From the NCBI GenBank assembly GCA_030388725.1, contig CP128857.1, positions 4,402,001 to 4,466,000 on the forward strand: a stretch of 64,000 nucleotides of DNA. The letters are read 5' to 3'. The notes below the pieces were generated by a model. The model searched no databases and was not told the DNA's origin. It was given only the letters and a program-made list of their open reading frames with translations. Both the position numbers and the translations under genes were made by a program. Below, in pieces: positions 48,588 to 58,873 of the stretch. The number at the start of each line of letters is the position of its first letter. Positions within the stretch are counted from its first letter, which is position 1. This DNA comes from Prodigiosinella aquatilis (GTDB lineage Bacteria > Pseudomonadota > Gammaproteobacteria > Enterobacterales > Enterobacteriaceae).

Positions 48588-49061
48588 CTACTGCAAATGA
48601 CCGTCGTTTTCATCAAAGAGTAACTCTTCCATTTGTTGATAGGCATTTTCACAGCCAGGCACATTAAACAACACCATCAGGATGACCCATTTCAGGTCTT
48701 CCAGGTCAAATTCCTGAGTTTCCAGCGCCATAACTCGATCAATAACCATTTCCCGTGTTTCCAGATTCAATACCTGAATCTGTTCAAGGAACAGCAAAAA
48801 CCCCCGACATTCCGTCTCTAGGCGCTGCTCTTCTTCAGCCGTATAGATCCGTAACGCCAAAGGATCACTGGCTAACGCCAGCGGGATAGTCTGCCCTTCT
48901 TGAAGATCAGCTAATTTTTCCAGCCAGTCCAGCGCACTATAAATATCATTACGATCGAATCCCGCGCGAGTGAGGTCATCAGTTAACGTATCTTGATCGA
49001 CACGCATTTCAGTTTCATTGTGTATATATGTTTCAAACAAGTACATGAGTACGTCGAACAT
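48588..49061 (-). CDS. smg: Smg protein (DUF494)
   Basis: A 157-aa acidic helical protein beginning MFDVLMYLFETYIHNE, the family signature, and the usual length. The molecular role is not established. The start lies 29 bases inside the 3' end of dprA, in another frame, so translation is probably coupled. Confidence 0.94.
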   Translation of the reverse strand: MFDVLMYLFETYIHNETEMRVDQDTLTDDLTRAGFDRNDIYSALDWLEKLADLQEGQTIPLALASDPLALRIYTAEEEQRLETECRGFLLFLEQIQVLNLETREMVIDRVMALETQEFDLEDLKWVILMVLFNVPGCENAYQQMEELLFDENDGHLQ

Positions 49062-50166
49062 GGCCTGCCCTCCTTAATCGGACATAGCCGCCGGGTACAG
49101 CTGCGATCCATCCTGCTAACTCCAGATCCAATAGTTTACTGACTACTTCTGGCACAGGTTGGCCGGCACGTTCAGCGACAACGTCAACAGGTGTAACCTC
49201 ATCTCCTACGTTAGCCAACACGTCAGCAAATGGCAATTCCAGTTCATCATACCGGATAGAAATAGTTTCACCCGTGCTTTCATTGGGCAGACCAGAAAAC
49301 CACTGTAGACTACTGTTCAATTGTTCCAGAATATCTTTCGGATGTGTTACCAAATACGCACCTTGCTGAATCAGCCAATGGGTCCCTTCCATCATAGGGT
49401 TGCCAATCGGGCCAGGTAAGGCAAAAATCTCCCTGTTTTGTTCCAGTGCATAACGTGCCGTTACTAGTGAACCACTGCGCCTAGAGGCTTCAACCACTAA
49501 AACACCGAGGCTAAGCCCACTGATAATTCGATTCCGGCGTGGAAAATTGGCAGGCACTGGAGGAGCGGTTAATGCAAATTCAGACACCAACGCACCACCT
49601 TGTTCGAGAATGCGTTCTGCCAAAAGCCGATGGCGATGCGGATAAATACTCTTCAGACCACTGCCTAATACTGCGATCGTTTTCCCTCCCATCTCCAACG
49701 CTGATCGATGTGCAATACCATCAATTCCTATTGCCAGTCCGCTGGTAACAATCAAGTCATTCAGGCTAAGTTCCTGAGCAAAGTACCGTCCCCACTGTTC
49801 ACCATAAGCACTGTTATCACGACTACCCACGATCGCGATCTGAGGCAATGCCAGTAAATGGGAATTGCCAGAAACAAAAAGGAGTACAGGCGGAGAGCTG
49901 ATATTGTTCAGCAAAGGGGGATAATTAGTATCGCTATAGGTGATAAGATCGTGTCCGGGTTGCTCCAACCAGCACAACGTGTTTTCCAAAGATACACGAT
50001 CAAGCGTCAAAAATTGTTCGATCTGCGCCACATTCAATCCAAGGGAAAGCATAAAGTCCGGCGAGTAATCTTTCGTGTCCAGTAACTGCCGGGCCAACTT
50101 TGCCGTCTGTTTCGCTCCCAAACCACGTACCGATGCCAGACGTAACCAAATTTCCGTATCAGTCAT
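49033..50166 (-). CDS. dprA: DNA processing protein DprA (Smf)
   Basis: A 377-aa protein with an N-terminal SAM-like part, a Rossmann domain (IAIVGSRDNSAYGEQWGRYF, TSGLAIGIDGIAH, FPRRNRIISGLSLGVLVVEA, SGSLVTARYALEQ) and a C-terminal winged helix (VTPVDVVAERAGQPVPEVVS). DprA loads RecA on incoming single-stranded DNA in natural transformation. In non-competent enterobacteria its role is less clear. The start at 50166 (MTDTEIWLRL) aligns with E. coli; a GTG 4 codons upstream is an alternative. Confidence 0.95.
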   Translation of the reverse strand: MTDTEIWLRLASVRGLGAKQTAKLARQLLDTKDYSPDFMLSLGLNVAQIEQFLTLDRVSLENTLCWLEQPGHDLITYSDTNYPPLLNNISSPPVLLFVSGNSHLLALPQIAIVGSRDNSAYGEQWGRYFAQELSLNDLIVTSGLAIGIDGIAHRSALEMGGKTIAVLGSGLKSIYPHRHRLLAERILEQGGALVSEFALTAPPVPANFPRRNRIISGLSLGVLVVEASRRSGSLVTARYALEQNREIFALPGPIGNPMMEGTHWLIQQGAYLVTHPKDILEQLNSSLQWFSGLPNESTGETISIRYDELELPFADVLANVGDEVTPVDVVAERAGQPVPEVVSKLLDLELAGWIAAVPGGYVRLRRAGHVRRTHVLV

Positions 50167-50280
50167 ACCCTTACCCACTTCCTGCTTTGCTATCGGATGT
50201 TGATGCTGTCAATCAGCACAGGAAATGTCTAGAATACAGACTGGAACTTTCTTACCACTTGGATACAGATCTAAATATAT

Positions 50281-50793
50281 ATGTCAGTTTTGCAGGTATT
50301 ACATTATCCAGAAGATGATCGGCTCCGCATTACGGCTGCGCCCGTCAAAGAAGTGAATGCAGAGATTCAACGTATTGTGGACGATATGTTCGATACCATG
50401 TACGAAGAAGAAGGCATTGGCTTAGCGGCTACTCAGGTTGATATTCATCAACGAATCATCGTGATGGATATTTCAGAAGAACGTAATCAACGTCTGGTAT
50501 TCATCAACCCAGAGCTACTTGAGAAAAGTGGTGAGACTGGTATAGAAGAAGGCTGCTTGTCTATTCCCGAGACCCGAGCACTCATTCCTCGAGCCGAGCA
50601 CGTTAAGGTCCGGGCGTTAGATCGCGAAGGCAACTCATTTGAACTGGAAACCGACGGTCTGTTAGCTATCTGTATTCAGCATGAAATGGACCATCTGGTT
50701 GGAAAGCTGTTTATTGATTATCTGTCGCCGTTAAAACGCCAGCGGATTCGTCAAAAGCTGGAAAAACTGGCAAAGCAAAACAGCCGGGCCTAA
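50281..50793 (+). CDS. def: Peptide deformylase
   Basis: A 170-aa iron enzyme that removes the formyl group from new proteins. All three motifs are intact: GIGLAATQ (45-52), EGCLS with metal Cys92, and HEMDH (134-138) with both metal histidines and the catalytic Glu. It is the first gene of def-fmt-rsmB-trkA, divergent from dprA with a 114-bp shared promoter region. Confidence 0.97.
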   Translation: MSVLQVLHYPEDDRLRITAAPVKEVNAEIQRIVDDMFDTMYEEEGIGLAATQVDIHQRIIVMDISEERNQRLVFINPELLEKSGETGIEEGCLSIPETRALIPRAEHVKVRALDREGNSFELETDGLLAICIQHEMDHLVGKLFIDYLSPLKRQRIRQKLEKLAKQNSRA

Positions 50794-50819
50794 TCACTCT
50801 TTTCCAGGCAGGAAATCAC

Positions 50820-51761
50820 GTGTCATTACGTATTATTTTTGCAGGTACTCCCGATTTCGCAGCGCGTCACCTCAACGCGCTGCTTTTGTCTGAGCATGAC
50901 GTTATTGGCGTATTTACTCAGCCAGACAGGCCTGCCGGACGTGGAAATAAACTCACAGCCAGTCCGGTAAAATTGCTGGCTGAACAACATGGCATCCCGG
51001 TTTTTCAGCCGAAATCCTTGCGCCCTGTCGAGAATCAGCAACTGGTCGCAGCGCTCAATGCCGACATAATGGTTGTTGTTGCTTATGGACTACTCTTACC
51101 ACAGGCAGTGCTGGATATGCCTCGTTTAGGTTGTATCAATGTCCACGGCTCATTATTACCGCGCTGGCGTGGTGCCGCGCCCATACAACGTGCATTATGG
51201 GCAGGGGATAAACTGACCGGCGTAACCATTATGCAAATGGACGCCGGATTAGATACTGGAGCCATGTTGCACAAAATTGAATGTGCCATTCTTCCGGAAG
51301 ATACCAGCGCCACACTCTATGACAAACTGGCTGAGCTGGGACCACAGGGGTTACTGACGACATTGAGTCAGTTGGCTGCATCTCAGACCGAACCCGAAAT
51401 GCAAAATGATGTGCTGGCGACCTATGCCGACAAGCTTAGTAAAGAAGAAGCGCTGTTAGATTGGCAACTTTCAGCAGAACAACTGGCACGCTGCATCAGG
51501 GCCTTTAATCCATGGCCAGTCAGCTATTTTATGATTGATGGCCAACCAGTAAAAGTGTGGAAAGCTGAAGCCCTCAAAATGGATCATCATGCTCAGCCTG
51601 GCACTGTAATAAAGGCGGATAAAACAGGCATTCAGATCGCCACTGCCAACGGTCTGTTAAATATTCTGGTATTACAACCCTCTGGCAAAAAAACCATGCC
51701 GGTTCAGGATCTGCTGAATTCACGCCGAGAGTGGTTTACTCCAGGCCGCGTACTTGCCTGA
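50820..51761 (+). CDS. fmt: Methionyl-tRNA formyltransferase
   Basis: A 313-aa enzyme (E. coli 315) that formylates initiator Met-tRNA with 10-formyl-THF. It starts with GTG behind CAGGAAATCAC. The motif NVHGSLLPRWRGAAPIQRA holds the catalytic Asn/His region, and a C-terminal tRNA-binding domain follows at about 207-310. It lies 26 bp after def, its functional partner. Confidence 0.97.
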   Translation: MSLRIIFAGTPDFAARHLNALLLSEHDVIGVFTQPDRPAGRGNKLTASPVKLLAEQHGIPVFQPKSLRPVENQQLVAALNADIMVVVAYGLLLPQAVLDMPRLGCINVHGSLLPRWRGAAPIQRALWAGDKLTGVTIMQMDAGLDTGAMLHKIECAILPEDTSATLYDKLAELGPQGLLTTLSQLAASQTEPEMQNDVLATYADKLSKEEALLDWQLSAEQLARCIRAFNPWPVSYFMIDGQPVKVWKAEALKMDHHAQPGTVIKADKTGIQIATANGLLNILVLQPSGKKTMPVQDLLNSRREWFTPGRVLA

Positions 51762-51821
51762 TTCCCATTGGTACCGGTGCACATACCGGTACATCTCACT
51801 TCACATACCGTTGCTGAAACA

Positions 51822-53111
51822 ATGAAAAGTACATATAACCTCCGCAGTATCGCAGCAAAAGTTATCGCCCAGGTTCTGGACCAAGGGCAATCGCTTAGTA
51901 ATGTATTACCTATCTATCAACGCGATATCTCAGAAAAGGACCGTGGTTTATTGCAAGAACTTTGTTTCGGCGTGCTGAGAGCCCTACCACAACTAGAGTG
52001 GTGCATTCAGCAGTTAATGGCAAAACCACTTACCGGCAAACAAAGGGTATTACATTATTTACTTATGATTGGTATCTACCAATTACTTTACACGCGTATA
52101 CCTCCCCATGCCGCACTCGCCGAGACGGTCAACGGTGCGACAGCATTAAAACGCCCGCAGTTAAAAGGTTTGATTAATGGAGTGTTACGGCAATTTCAGC
52201 GTCAACGGGAAGAATTACTGCAAAGGCTGGAAAACAATGATGCCCGGTATTTACATCCTAAGTGGCTGCTGAACCGCATTAAGACCGTCTATCCGGCTGA
52301 TTGGAAAAACATTGTTGAAGCGAATAATCAACACCCTCCAATGTGGCTAAGGGTCAACCGTCTACATCACCAACGTAATGAATATCTGTCTTTACTACAG
52401 CAAAACGGCATTGAGGCAAGTCAGAGCGCCGACTATCCAGATGCTATAAGGCTAATGGCTCCTTGCGCAGTAACGAATCTGCCAGGCTTCAATCAAGGAT
52501 GGGTAACAATACAAGATGCATCAGCGCAAGGTTGTATACACTGGCTAGCTCCTGAAGATGGTGAGTCAATCCTTGATTTATGCGCTGCGCCCGGAGGGAA
52601 AACCACCCATATTCTTGAAGCTGCTCCCAAATCACATGTACTTGCCGTTGATATTGACGAACAGCGCCTGGCACGAGTCAAAGAAAATCTGCAACGCCTA
52701 CAGTTGTATGCAGAGCTGAAACAAGGAGATGGCAGAACACCGACCGCCTGGTGTGGCGACAGAACTTTCGATCGTATTCTGTTAGATGCTCCCTGCTCAG
52801 CAACGGGTGTGATTAGACGTCATCCTGATATCAAGTGGTTACGACGGGATAGTGATATTGTCGAGCTGACCATCTTACAACAGGAGATTCTGGAAGCTAT
52901 CTGGCCACGACTAAAACCTGGGGGCACGCTTGTTTACGCGACCTGCTCCATCTTGCCAGAAGAAAACCACATGCAAATTTCAGCATTCCTTGGCCGTCAC
53001 CCCGATGCTGATTTGGTCGATACGGGTGATCATGATCATCCAGGAATTCAGAAGCTGCCCTCTTCAGATGGCGGGGATGGTTTCTTTTATGCGAAGCTGG
53101 TAAAACGCTGA
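51822..53111 (+). CDS. rsmB: 16S rRNA m5C967 methyltransferase RsmB
   Basis: A 429-aa enzyme (same as E. coli) that methylates C967 of 16S rRNA. An N-terminal NusB-like domain (to about 140) precedes a SAM-binding Rossmann domain with DLCAAPGGKTTHILE. Catalytic cysteines are in LDAPCSATG and YATCSILPEEN. I start at the ATG at 51822 (MKSTYNLRS), not the TTG at 51768. It follows fmt by 60 bp. Confidence 0.96.
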   Translation: MKSTYNLRSIAAKVIAQVLDQGQSLSNVLPIYQRDISEKDRGLLQELCFGVLRALPQLEWCIQQLMAKPLTGKQRVLHYLLMIGIYQLLYTRIPPHAALAETVNGATALKRPQLKGLINGVLRQFQRQREELLQRLENNDARYLHPKWLLNRIKTVYPADWKNIVEANNQHPPMWLRVNRLHHQRNEYLSLLQQNGIEASQSADYPDAIRLMAPCAVTNLPGFNQGWVTIQDASAQGCIHWLAPEDGESILDLCAAPGGKTTHILEAAPKSHVLAVDIDEQRLARVKENLQRLQLYAELKQGDGRTPTAWCGDRTFDRILLDAPCSATGVIRRHPDIKWLRRDSDIVELTILQQEILEAIWPRLKPGGTLVYATCSILPEENHMQISAFLGRHPDADLVDTGDHDHPGIQKLPSSDGGDGFFYAKLVKR

Positions 53112-53160
53112 CATTGGTTCCAGTATTATCTGAGTCTCAAAACACACGGCAAAAATAACT

Positions 53161-54537
53161 ATGAAGATTATTATTCTTGGTGCTGGTCAGGTCGGTGGAA
53201 CACTGGCAGAAAATTTATCGGGAGAAAACAACGATATTACTGTTGTTGATACCAATACGGCCCGCTTACGTCAGCTTCAGGATAAATTCGATCTCCGCGT
53301 TGTCACTGGCTATGCATCTCATCCACGGGTATTGCGTGAAGCAGGCGCAGAAGATGCAGACATGCTAGTTGCCGTCACCAATTCTGACGAAACAAACATG
53401 ATAGCCTGCCAAATTGCTTACTCACTATTTAATACCCCTAATCGTATCGCTCGCATTCGCTCAGCTGACTATATACGCGAGGCGGATCAACTGTTCACGC
53501 CCGAGGCCGTTCCCATCGATCATCTGATTTCTCCAGAACAGTTGGTGATCGATAATATCTATAAACTAATCGAATATCCTGGTGCGCTGCAGGTAGTGAC
53601 TTTTGCAGAAGGAAAAGTAAGTATTGCTGCCGTTAATGCTTATTATGGCGGGCCGTTAGTGGGCAATGCCATTTCCTCTATGCGCGAACATATGCCACAT
53701 ATTGAAACACGAGTTGCAGCTATTTTCCGACAGGATCGTCCTATCCGCCCTCAGGGATCGACTATCATTGAAGCAGGTGATGAAGTATTTTTTGTTGCCG
53801 CATCACAACATATTCGCGCAGTAATGAGCGAGTTACAGCGGCTGGAAAAACCCTACAAACGAATCATGATCGTAGGTGGTGGTAACGTGGGTCTTGGTTT
53901 GGCTATGAAGCTGGAACGAGACTACAGTGTAAAACTGATAGAGAAAGATACACAACGGGCGGCAGAGCTCGCAGAACGGCTACAAAATACCATCGTCTTT
54001 CATGGTGATGCTTCCGATCAGGAACTTCTGACCCAAGAGCATGTTGAACAAATTGACGTTTTCATCGCTATCACTAACGATGATGAAGCGAATATTATGT
54101 CTGCCATGCTCGCTAAACGGATGGGTGCCAAAAAGGTAATGGTTTTGATCCAGCGCAGAGCTTATATCGATCTGGTACAAGGAAGTGTTATTGATGTCGC
54201 TATATCTCCACAACAAGCGACTATTTCAGCTTTACTGGGACATGTTCGTAAAGCGGATATTATCAGCGTCTCATCATTACGCCGAGGTGTGGCTGAAGCC
54301 ATCGAGGCCATCGCTCATGGTGATGAAGGAACATCAAAAGTAGTTGGACGCATGATTGAAGATATCAAACTCCCACCAGGAACAACCATCGGTGCAATTG
54401 TAAGAGGTGATGATGTCATCATCGCTAACCACAATACACACATTGAGCAAGGTGACCATGTCATTATGTTCTTGACCGACAAAAAGTATGTTCCAGAAGT
54501 AGAACGCTTATTCCAACCCAGCCCTTTCTTCTTGTAA
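53161..54537 (+). CDS. trkA: Trk potassium uptake NAD-binding regulator TrkA
   Basis: A 458-aa peripheral inner-membrane protein with two RCK halves. Each has a Rossmann NAD-binding motif, IIILGAGQVGGTLAENL at the start and IMIVGGGNVGLGLAMKL near residue 236, followed by a TrkA-C domain. It gates TrkG/TrkH potassium channels. It is 49 bp after rsmB in the same order as in E. coli. Confidence 0.97.
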   Translation: MKIIILGAGQVGGTLAENLSGENNDITVVDTNTARLRQLQDKFDLRVVTGYASHPRVLREAGAEDADMLVAVTNSDETNMIACQIAYSLFNTPNRIARIRSADYIREADQLFTPEAVPIDHLISPEQLVIDNIYKLIEYPGALQVVTFAEGKVSIAAVNAYYGGPLVGNAISSMREHMPHIETRVAAIFRQDRPIRPQGSTIIEAGDEVFFVAASQHIRAVMSELQRLEKPYKRIMIVGGGNVGLGLAMKLERDYSVKLIEKDTQRAAELAERLQNTIVFHGDASDQELLTQEHVEQIDVFIAITNDDEANIMSAMLAKRMGAKKVMVLIQRRAYIDLVQGSVIDVAISPQQATISALLGHVRKADIISVSSLRRGVAEAIEAIAHGDEGTSKVVGRMIEDIKLPPGTTIGAIVRGDDVIIANHNTHIEQGDHVIMFLTDKKYVPEVERLFQPSPFFL

Positions 54538-54643
54538 TCACGATCAGGCCGTTGTCGACTACCTCAACGGCCATACATCTATCTTGCTGGCAAATCGACC
54601 ACCCCTTGTTAGAATTGACATAGATATTGTCGGGAGAGCCCAA

Positions 54644-55054
54644 ATGAATTTTATTAAAGAATTCCGTGAATTTGCCATGCGTGGCAATGTTATTGACTTG
54701 GCGGTAGGGGTCATTGTTGGCTCAGCGTTTGGTAAAATTATCTCATCACTAGTCTCTGACATTATTATGCCCCCTTTGGGATTGCTTATTGCTGGCATCG
54801 ACGTTAAGCACTTTCACTTTATATTGCGTCAAGCACAGAACAATACCCCTGAGGTTGTCATAAACTACGGTACTTTTATTCAGAATGTCTTTGATTTTAT
54901 TATTGTTGCCTTTGCTATTTTTGCTTTGGTCAAACTGATAAATAGCATGCATCATAAACAGGAAGAGAAACCAAAAATGCCCGCTGAACCCAATGCAGAA
55001 GAGAAATTACTCATAGAAATTCGCGATTTACTTAAGCAACAGGCCAAGCAATAG
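54644..55054 (+). CDS. mscL: Large-conductance mechanosensitive channel MscL
   Basis: A 136-aa inner-membrane channel that opens under osmotic downshock. The amphipathic N-terminus (MNFIKEFREFAMRGN) precedes the pore helix VIDLAVGVIVGSAFGKIISS, a periplasmic loop, the second helix at about 75-98 and a charged C-terminal helix. The start at 54644 has GGGAG upstream; the longer frame from 54584 is not needed. It converges with arfA. Confidence 0.97.
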   Translation: MNFIKEFREFAMRGNVIDLAVGVIVGSAFGKIISSLVSDIIMPPLGLLIAGIDVKHFHFILRQAQNNTPEVVINYGTFIQNVFDFIIVAFAIFALVKLINSMHHKQEEKPKMPAEPNAEEKLLIEIRDLLKQQAKQ

Positions 55055-55179
55055 TCTTAATCGTAACGACATTAGCGTGTTTGAAATTCTAATGCCCATA
55101 TCAAGAGAATTATTCAGAAGACAATAAAGGAAATAAAAAATGGAGTATCATAGGCCGAGCAAAACACCTACGTACTGAT

Positions 55180-55410
55180 TTACACAATCAGAAGGCCAGT
55201 GGTAAACAGAAGGCCAGTGGTAAAAATTTTCTGATTTTTACCACTGGCCTCCCAGTTATTGCCATTAAATTTTTTATGTTTTCCTTTCCGTTGATAACTT
55301 CCTTTCCCCTTCATATTTTTCTCAACCCTTTGGCGGAATAAAGGATCGTGAAGCAGTGCTTCAATTGCATTATTATTGATTTGCCCTTTTGTATGCCGAT
55401 AATTAGACAT
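55180..55410 (-). CDS. arfA: Alternative ribosome-rescue factor ArfA
   Basis: A 76-aa small basic protein (E. coli 72). The N-terminal GQINNNAIEALLHDPLFRQR, then RVEKNMKGKGSYQRKGKHKK, matches E. coli ArfA, which recruits RF2 to ribosomes stalled on non-stop mRNA. The C-terminal coding part forms an RNA hairpin; RNase III cleavage or termination there makes a non-stop message whose product is normally tagged by tmRNA, so ArfA is made only when tmRNA fails. Here the C-terminus carries a duplicated TTGLL block. The start at 55410 has AGGAG. Confidence 0.95.
   Translation of the reverse strand: MSNYRHTKGQINNNAIEALLHDPLFRQRVEKNMKGKGSYQRKGKHKKFNGNNWEASGKNQKIFTTGLLFTTGLLIV
55189..55249 (-). repeat. 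arfA regulatory hairpin with duplicated 3' arm
   Basis: An exact 18-bp direct repeat (plus strand CAGAAGGCCAGTGGTAAA) occurs at 55189-55206 and 55207-55224. Either copy can pair with the upstream arm TTTACCACTGGCC (plus-strand 55237-55249). The copies are in frame and insert six codons. The same stem in E. coli arfA has one arm. Confidence 0.9.
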
Positions 55411-55495
55411 GATTACTCCTGACACATTATTAGTAAATACAGATTACGAACGCTGCTGTTCGTAAACTAAACACTCACAGTATATTTAATCTACT

Positions 55496-55876
55496 CTAAG
55501 ACTTTTGAGAAGAGCTAAGCAACTTATCACTTATTGCTGATTGATACCGGGTTCTTAAAAAGTCAGTACTCATTCCTGCCTGTTGTAAACGTAACTCCAA
55601 AAGCCGAATCTGTTTGTTGAGTTTGTCATGTTCAGGATGCTCAGGATTAATTTCCTGCAACAGTTGAATGAGTGTTAAGGCCTCTTTACGGTCCAACAGT
55701 TCCTGTGGAAGGTACCCGGCATTTTTAAGTAAATGAAATGCTGATCGTAACTCTTCAGGAACGGCACTATTATCATCAAGCTGGAGCGGTCTTCCACAAC
55801 CAGATAAATTATCAAACTCTCCTTTCAATTGGGCTTCGACAATGTGCCTCTCAGCCCATTCATCAATAAGAAACAT
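55496..55876 (-). CDS. yhdN: DUF1992 protein YhdN
   Basis: A 126-aa protein beginning MFLIDEWAERHIVEAQLKGE and containing FDNLSGCGRPLQLDD and NAGYLPQELLDRKEAL, the signature of the DUF1992 / DnaJ-homologue-C28-like family. Its function is unknown. In E. coli zntR lies between arfA and yhdN; here it is absent, and only 85 bp separate the two. Confidence 0.9.
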   Translation of the reverse strand: MFLIDEWAERHIVEAQLKGEFDNLSGCGRPLQLDDNSAVPEELRSAFHLLKNAGYLPQELLDRKEALTLIQLLQEINPEHPEHDKLNKQIRLLELRLQQAGMSTDFLRTRYQSAISDKLLSSSQKS

Positions 55877-55967
55877 GGCCTTCTCCTACGAGACATTATC
55901 AAAAGACAGTAATAGAAGGATAACGCAGAAATTTAGCAAAGATAAGAAAAGACATGACATTTAGACG

Positions 55968-55990
55968 TAAAAAAACCGGGTTTCCCCGGC
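55968..55990 (-). terminator. Terminator of the alpha operon
   Basis: On the minus strand GCCGGGGAAACCCGG is followed by seven T, 22 bp after rplQ. The reverse strand also has a T run, so it may work both ways. Confidence 0.9.
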
Positions 55991-56011
55991 TTTTTTACGC
56001 TAGCACAGATT

Positions 56012-56428
<417 letters not shown>

Positions 56429-56444
56429 TTAACCTGTGATCTGG

Positions 56445-57434
56445 TTACTCATCGGCAATGCTTGCAGGCGGCCAATTCTCCAGGCGCATGCCTAGTGATA
56501 AGCCACGGGAAGCCAGCACGTCTTTAATCTCAGTAAGAGATTTCTTACCCAGGTTCGGCGTTTTCAGCAACTCAACCTCGGTACGTTGCACCAGATCACC
56601 GATGTAGTGGATAGCTTCTGCCTTGAGGCAGTTAGCAGAGCGGACAGTCAATTCCAGATCGTCAACAGGGCGCAGCAGGATCGGATCGAATTCTGGCTTT
56701 TCTTCTTTCACTTCTGGTTGACGTACATCACGTAAGTCAACAAAAGCTTCCAATTGTTCAGCCAGAATGGTTGCCGCACGGCGGATCGATTCTTCAGGAT
56801 CGATCGTACCGTTGGTTTCCATTTCGATGACCAGCTTATCCAAGTCGGTACGTTGTTCTACTCGAGCTGCTTCAACATTGTAAGCGATACGCTCAACAGG
56901 GCTGTAGCAAGCATCGACTAACAAACGACCAATTGGGCGCTCATCTTCTTCCGTATGAATACGGGCAGATGCCGGCACGTAACCACGACCACGCTGAACT
57001 TTAATACGCATATTAATATTCGCGTTTTCATCGGTCAGATGGCAAATTACATGCTGTGGCTTGACGATTTCGACATCACCATCATGTGTAATGTCGGCGG
57101 CAGTCACAGGGCCAATGCCAGATTTATTCAAGGTAAGAATAACTTCATCTTTTCCTTGAACTTTCACCGCCAGCCCTTTCAGGTTGAGCAGGATTTCCAG
57201 GATATCTTCCTGTACGCCTTCTTTGGTGCTGTACTCATGTAGTACACCATCAATCTCAACCTCGGTCACCGCGCAACCTGGCATGGATGAAAGCAGAATA
57301 CGGCGCAGTGCGTTGCCAAGAGTATGGCCAAAGCCCCGCTCTAACGGCTCAAGGGTCACCTTGGCGTGCGTCGAACTGACTTGCTCGATATCTACCAGGC
57401 GCGGTTTTAGAAACTCTGTCACAGAACCCTGCAT
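56445..57434 (-). CDS. rpoA: RNA polymerase alpha subunit
   Basis: A 329-aa protein, the E. coli length and nearly the same sequence. The N-terminal dimerisation domain ([20 protein letters not shown]) is followed by a flexible linker near 235-248 and the C-terminal DNA- and activator-binding domain ([20 protein letters not shown]). It lies between rpsD and rplQ. Confidence 0.99.
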
Positions 57435-57459
57435 TGTGTCCTCTCTTTGGTACTAAGCC

Positions 57460-58080
57460 TTACTTAGAGTAAAGCTCGACGATCAGGTGTTCATTAATGT
57501 CAGCAGACAGATCAGTACGTTCAGGATTACGCTTGAACATACCTTCCATCTTGGCAGCATCAACTTCCAGCCAAGTTGGCTTTTCACGCTGCTCAGCCAG
57601 CTCCAGAGCAGCCTTAACGCGAGACTGCTTTTTAGCTTTCTCACGGATGCTAACTACATCATTCGGAGATACCTGATAAGAAGCAATGTTAACAACACGA
57701 CCATTTACCATGATAGCTTTGTGGCTAACCAACTGGCGTGCTTCCGCACGAGTAGCACCAAAACCCATACGATAAACGACGTTATCCAGACGGCCTTCAA
57801 GCAATTGCAGCAGGTTTGCACCTGTGTTGCCTTTCAGACGAGCTGCTTCTTTGTAATAGTTACGGAACTGGCGTTCAAGCACACCGTAGATACGACGGAC
57901 TTTTTGCTTTTCACGCAACTGCACACCATAGTCAGACAGACGCGGCTTACGTGCGCCATGCTGGCCAGGAGCTTGTTCAATTTTACACTTGGAATCGATC
58001 GCACGAACACCAGACTTTAGAAACAGGTCGGTGCCTTCACGACGGCTCAGCTTGAGCTTAGGACCCAAATATCTTGCCAT
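57460..58080 (-). CDS. rpsD: 30S ribosomal protein S4
   Basis: A 206-aa primary 16S-binding protein with the S4 RNA-binding domain (RLDNVVYRMGFGATRAEARQ). It is also the translational repressor of the alpha operon through the leader between rpmJ and rpsM. Gene order and length are as in E. coli. Confidence 0.99.
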   Translation of the reverse strand: MARYLGPKLKLSRREGTDLFLKSGVRAIDSKCKIEQAPGQHGARKPRLSDYGVQLREKQKVRRIYGVLERQFRNYYKEAARLKGNTGANLLQLLEGRLDNVVYRMGFGATRAEARQLVSHKAIMVNGRVVNIASYQVSPNDVVSIREKAKKQSRVKAALELAEQREKPTWLEVDAAKMEGMFKRNPERTDLSADINEHLIVELYSK

Positions 58081-58110
58081 TTTCTTTCTCCAACAATCCT
58101 AAAAGCAGCG

Positions 58111-58500
58111 TTATACGCGACGCTTTTTCGGCGGACGACAACCGTTATGAGGGATCGGAGTCACATCAGTAATATTAGTGATGCGAAAACCAGCCGCGTT
58201 CAACGCGCGGATAGTAGACTCACGGCCCGGACCAGGTCCTTTAACCATAACTTCCAGATTCTTGATACCGTACTCTTTCACTGCTTCAGCACAGCGCTCT
58301 GCTGCTACCTGAGCGGCGAACGGAGTGGATTTTCGAGAACCACGGAAACCGGAACCACCGGCAGTTGCCCAACCCAATGCATTACCCTGACGATCAGTAA
58401 TGGTAACGATGGTGTTGTTGAAAGAAGCATGGATATGAGCCACACCGTCAGAGACTTGCTTTCTTACACGCTTACGTGCACGAATAGGTGCCTTTGCCAT
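58111..58500 (-). CDS. rpsK: 30S ribosomal protein S11
   Basis: A 129-aa platform protein of the 30S subunit. [20 protein letters not shown] and the basic C-terminus [12 protein letters not shown] are characteristic. It lies between rpsM and rpsD. Confidence 0.99.
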
Positions 58501-58516
58501 TATTCAATCACCCCGA

Positions 58517-58873
58517 TTATTTCTTGATCGGTTTGCGCGGACCCTTACGGGTACGGGCGTTAGTCTTGGTACGCTGACCGCGCACCGGTAGACCACGACG
58601 ATGACGCAAACCACGATAAGTACCAAGATCCATAAGACGCTTGATGCTCAGGGTAACTTCACGACGCAGATCACCTTCGACAACAAACTTGGCGACTTCG
58701 TCACGTAGCTTATCGATTTGCTCTTCAGACAGCTCACTGATCTTAACATCTTCGGCAATACCCGTTGCTGCACAAATAGACTTAGAACGGATTCTACCGA
58801 CACCGTAAATAGCGGTTAACGCAATAACGGTATGTTTATGATCAGGAATGTTAATGCCTGCTATACGGGCCAC
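58517..58873 (-). CDS. rpsM: 30S ribosomal protein S13
   Basis: A 118-aa head protein contacting the P-site tRNA and the 50S subunit. It starts with GTG behind AGGAGTGCATA, as in E. coli, where this start is part of the S4-repressed pseudoknot. It is the first gene of the alpha operon. Confidence 0.98.
   Translation of the reverse strand: MARIAGINIPDHKHTVIALTAIYGVGRIRSKSICAATGIAEDVKISELSEEQIDKLRDEVAKFVVEGDLRREVTLSIKRLMDLGTYRGLRHRRGLPVRGQRTKTNARTRKGPRKPIKK

Noticed and set aside
49033..49061. dprA/smg overlap as a sequencing error
   Set aside because: Both proteins have normal ends matching their families, and the 29-base overlap is consistent with coupling.
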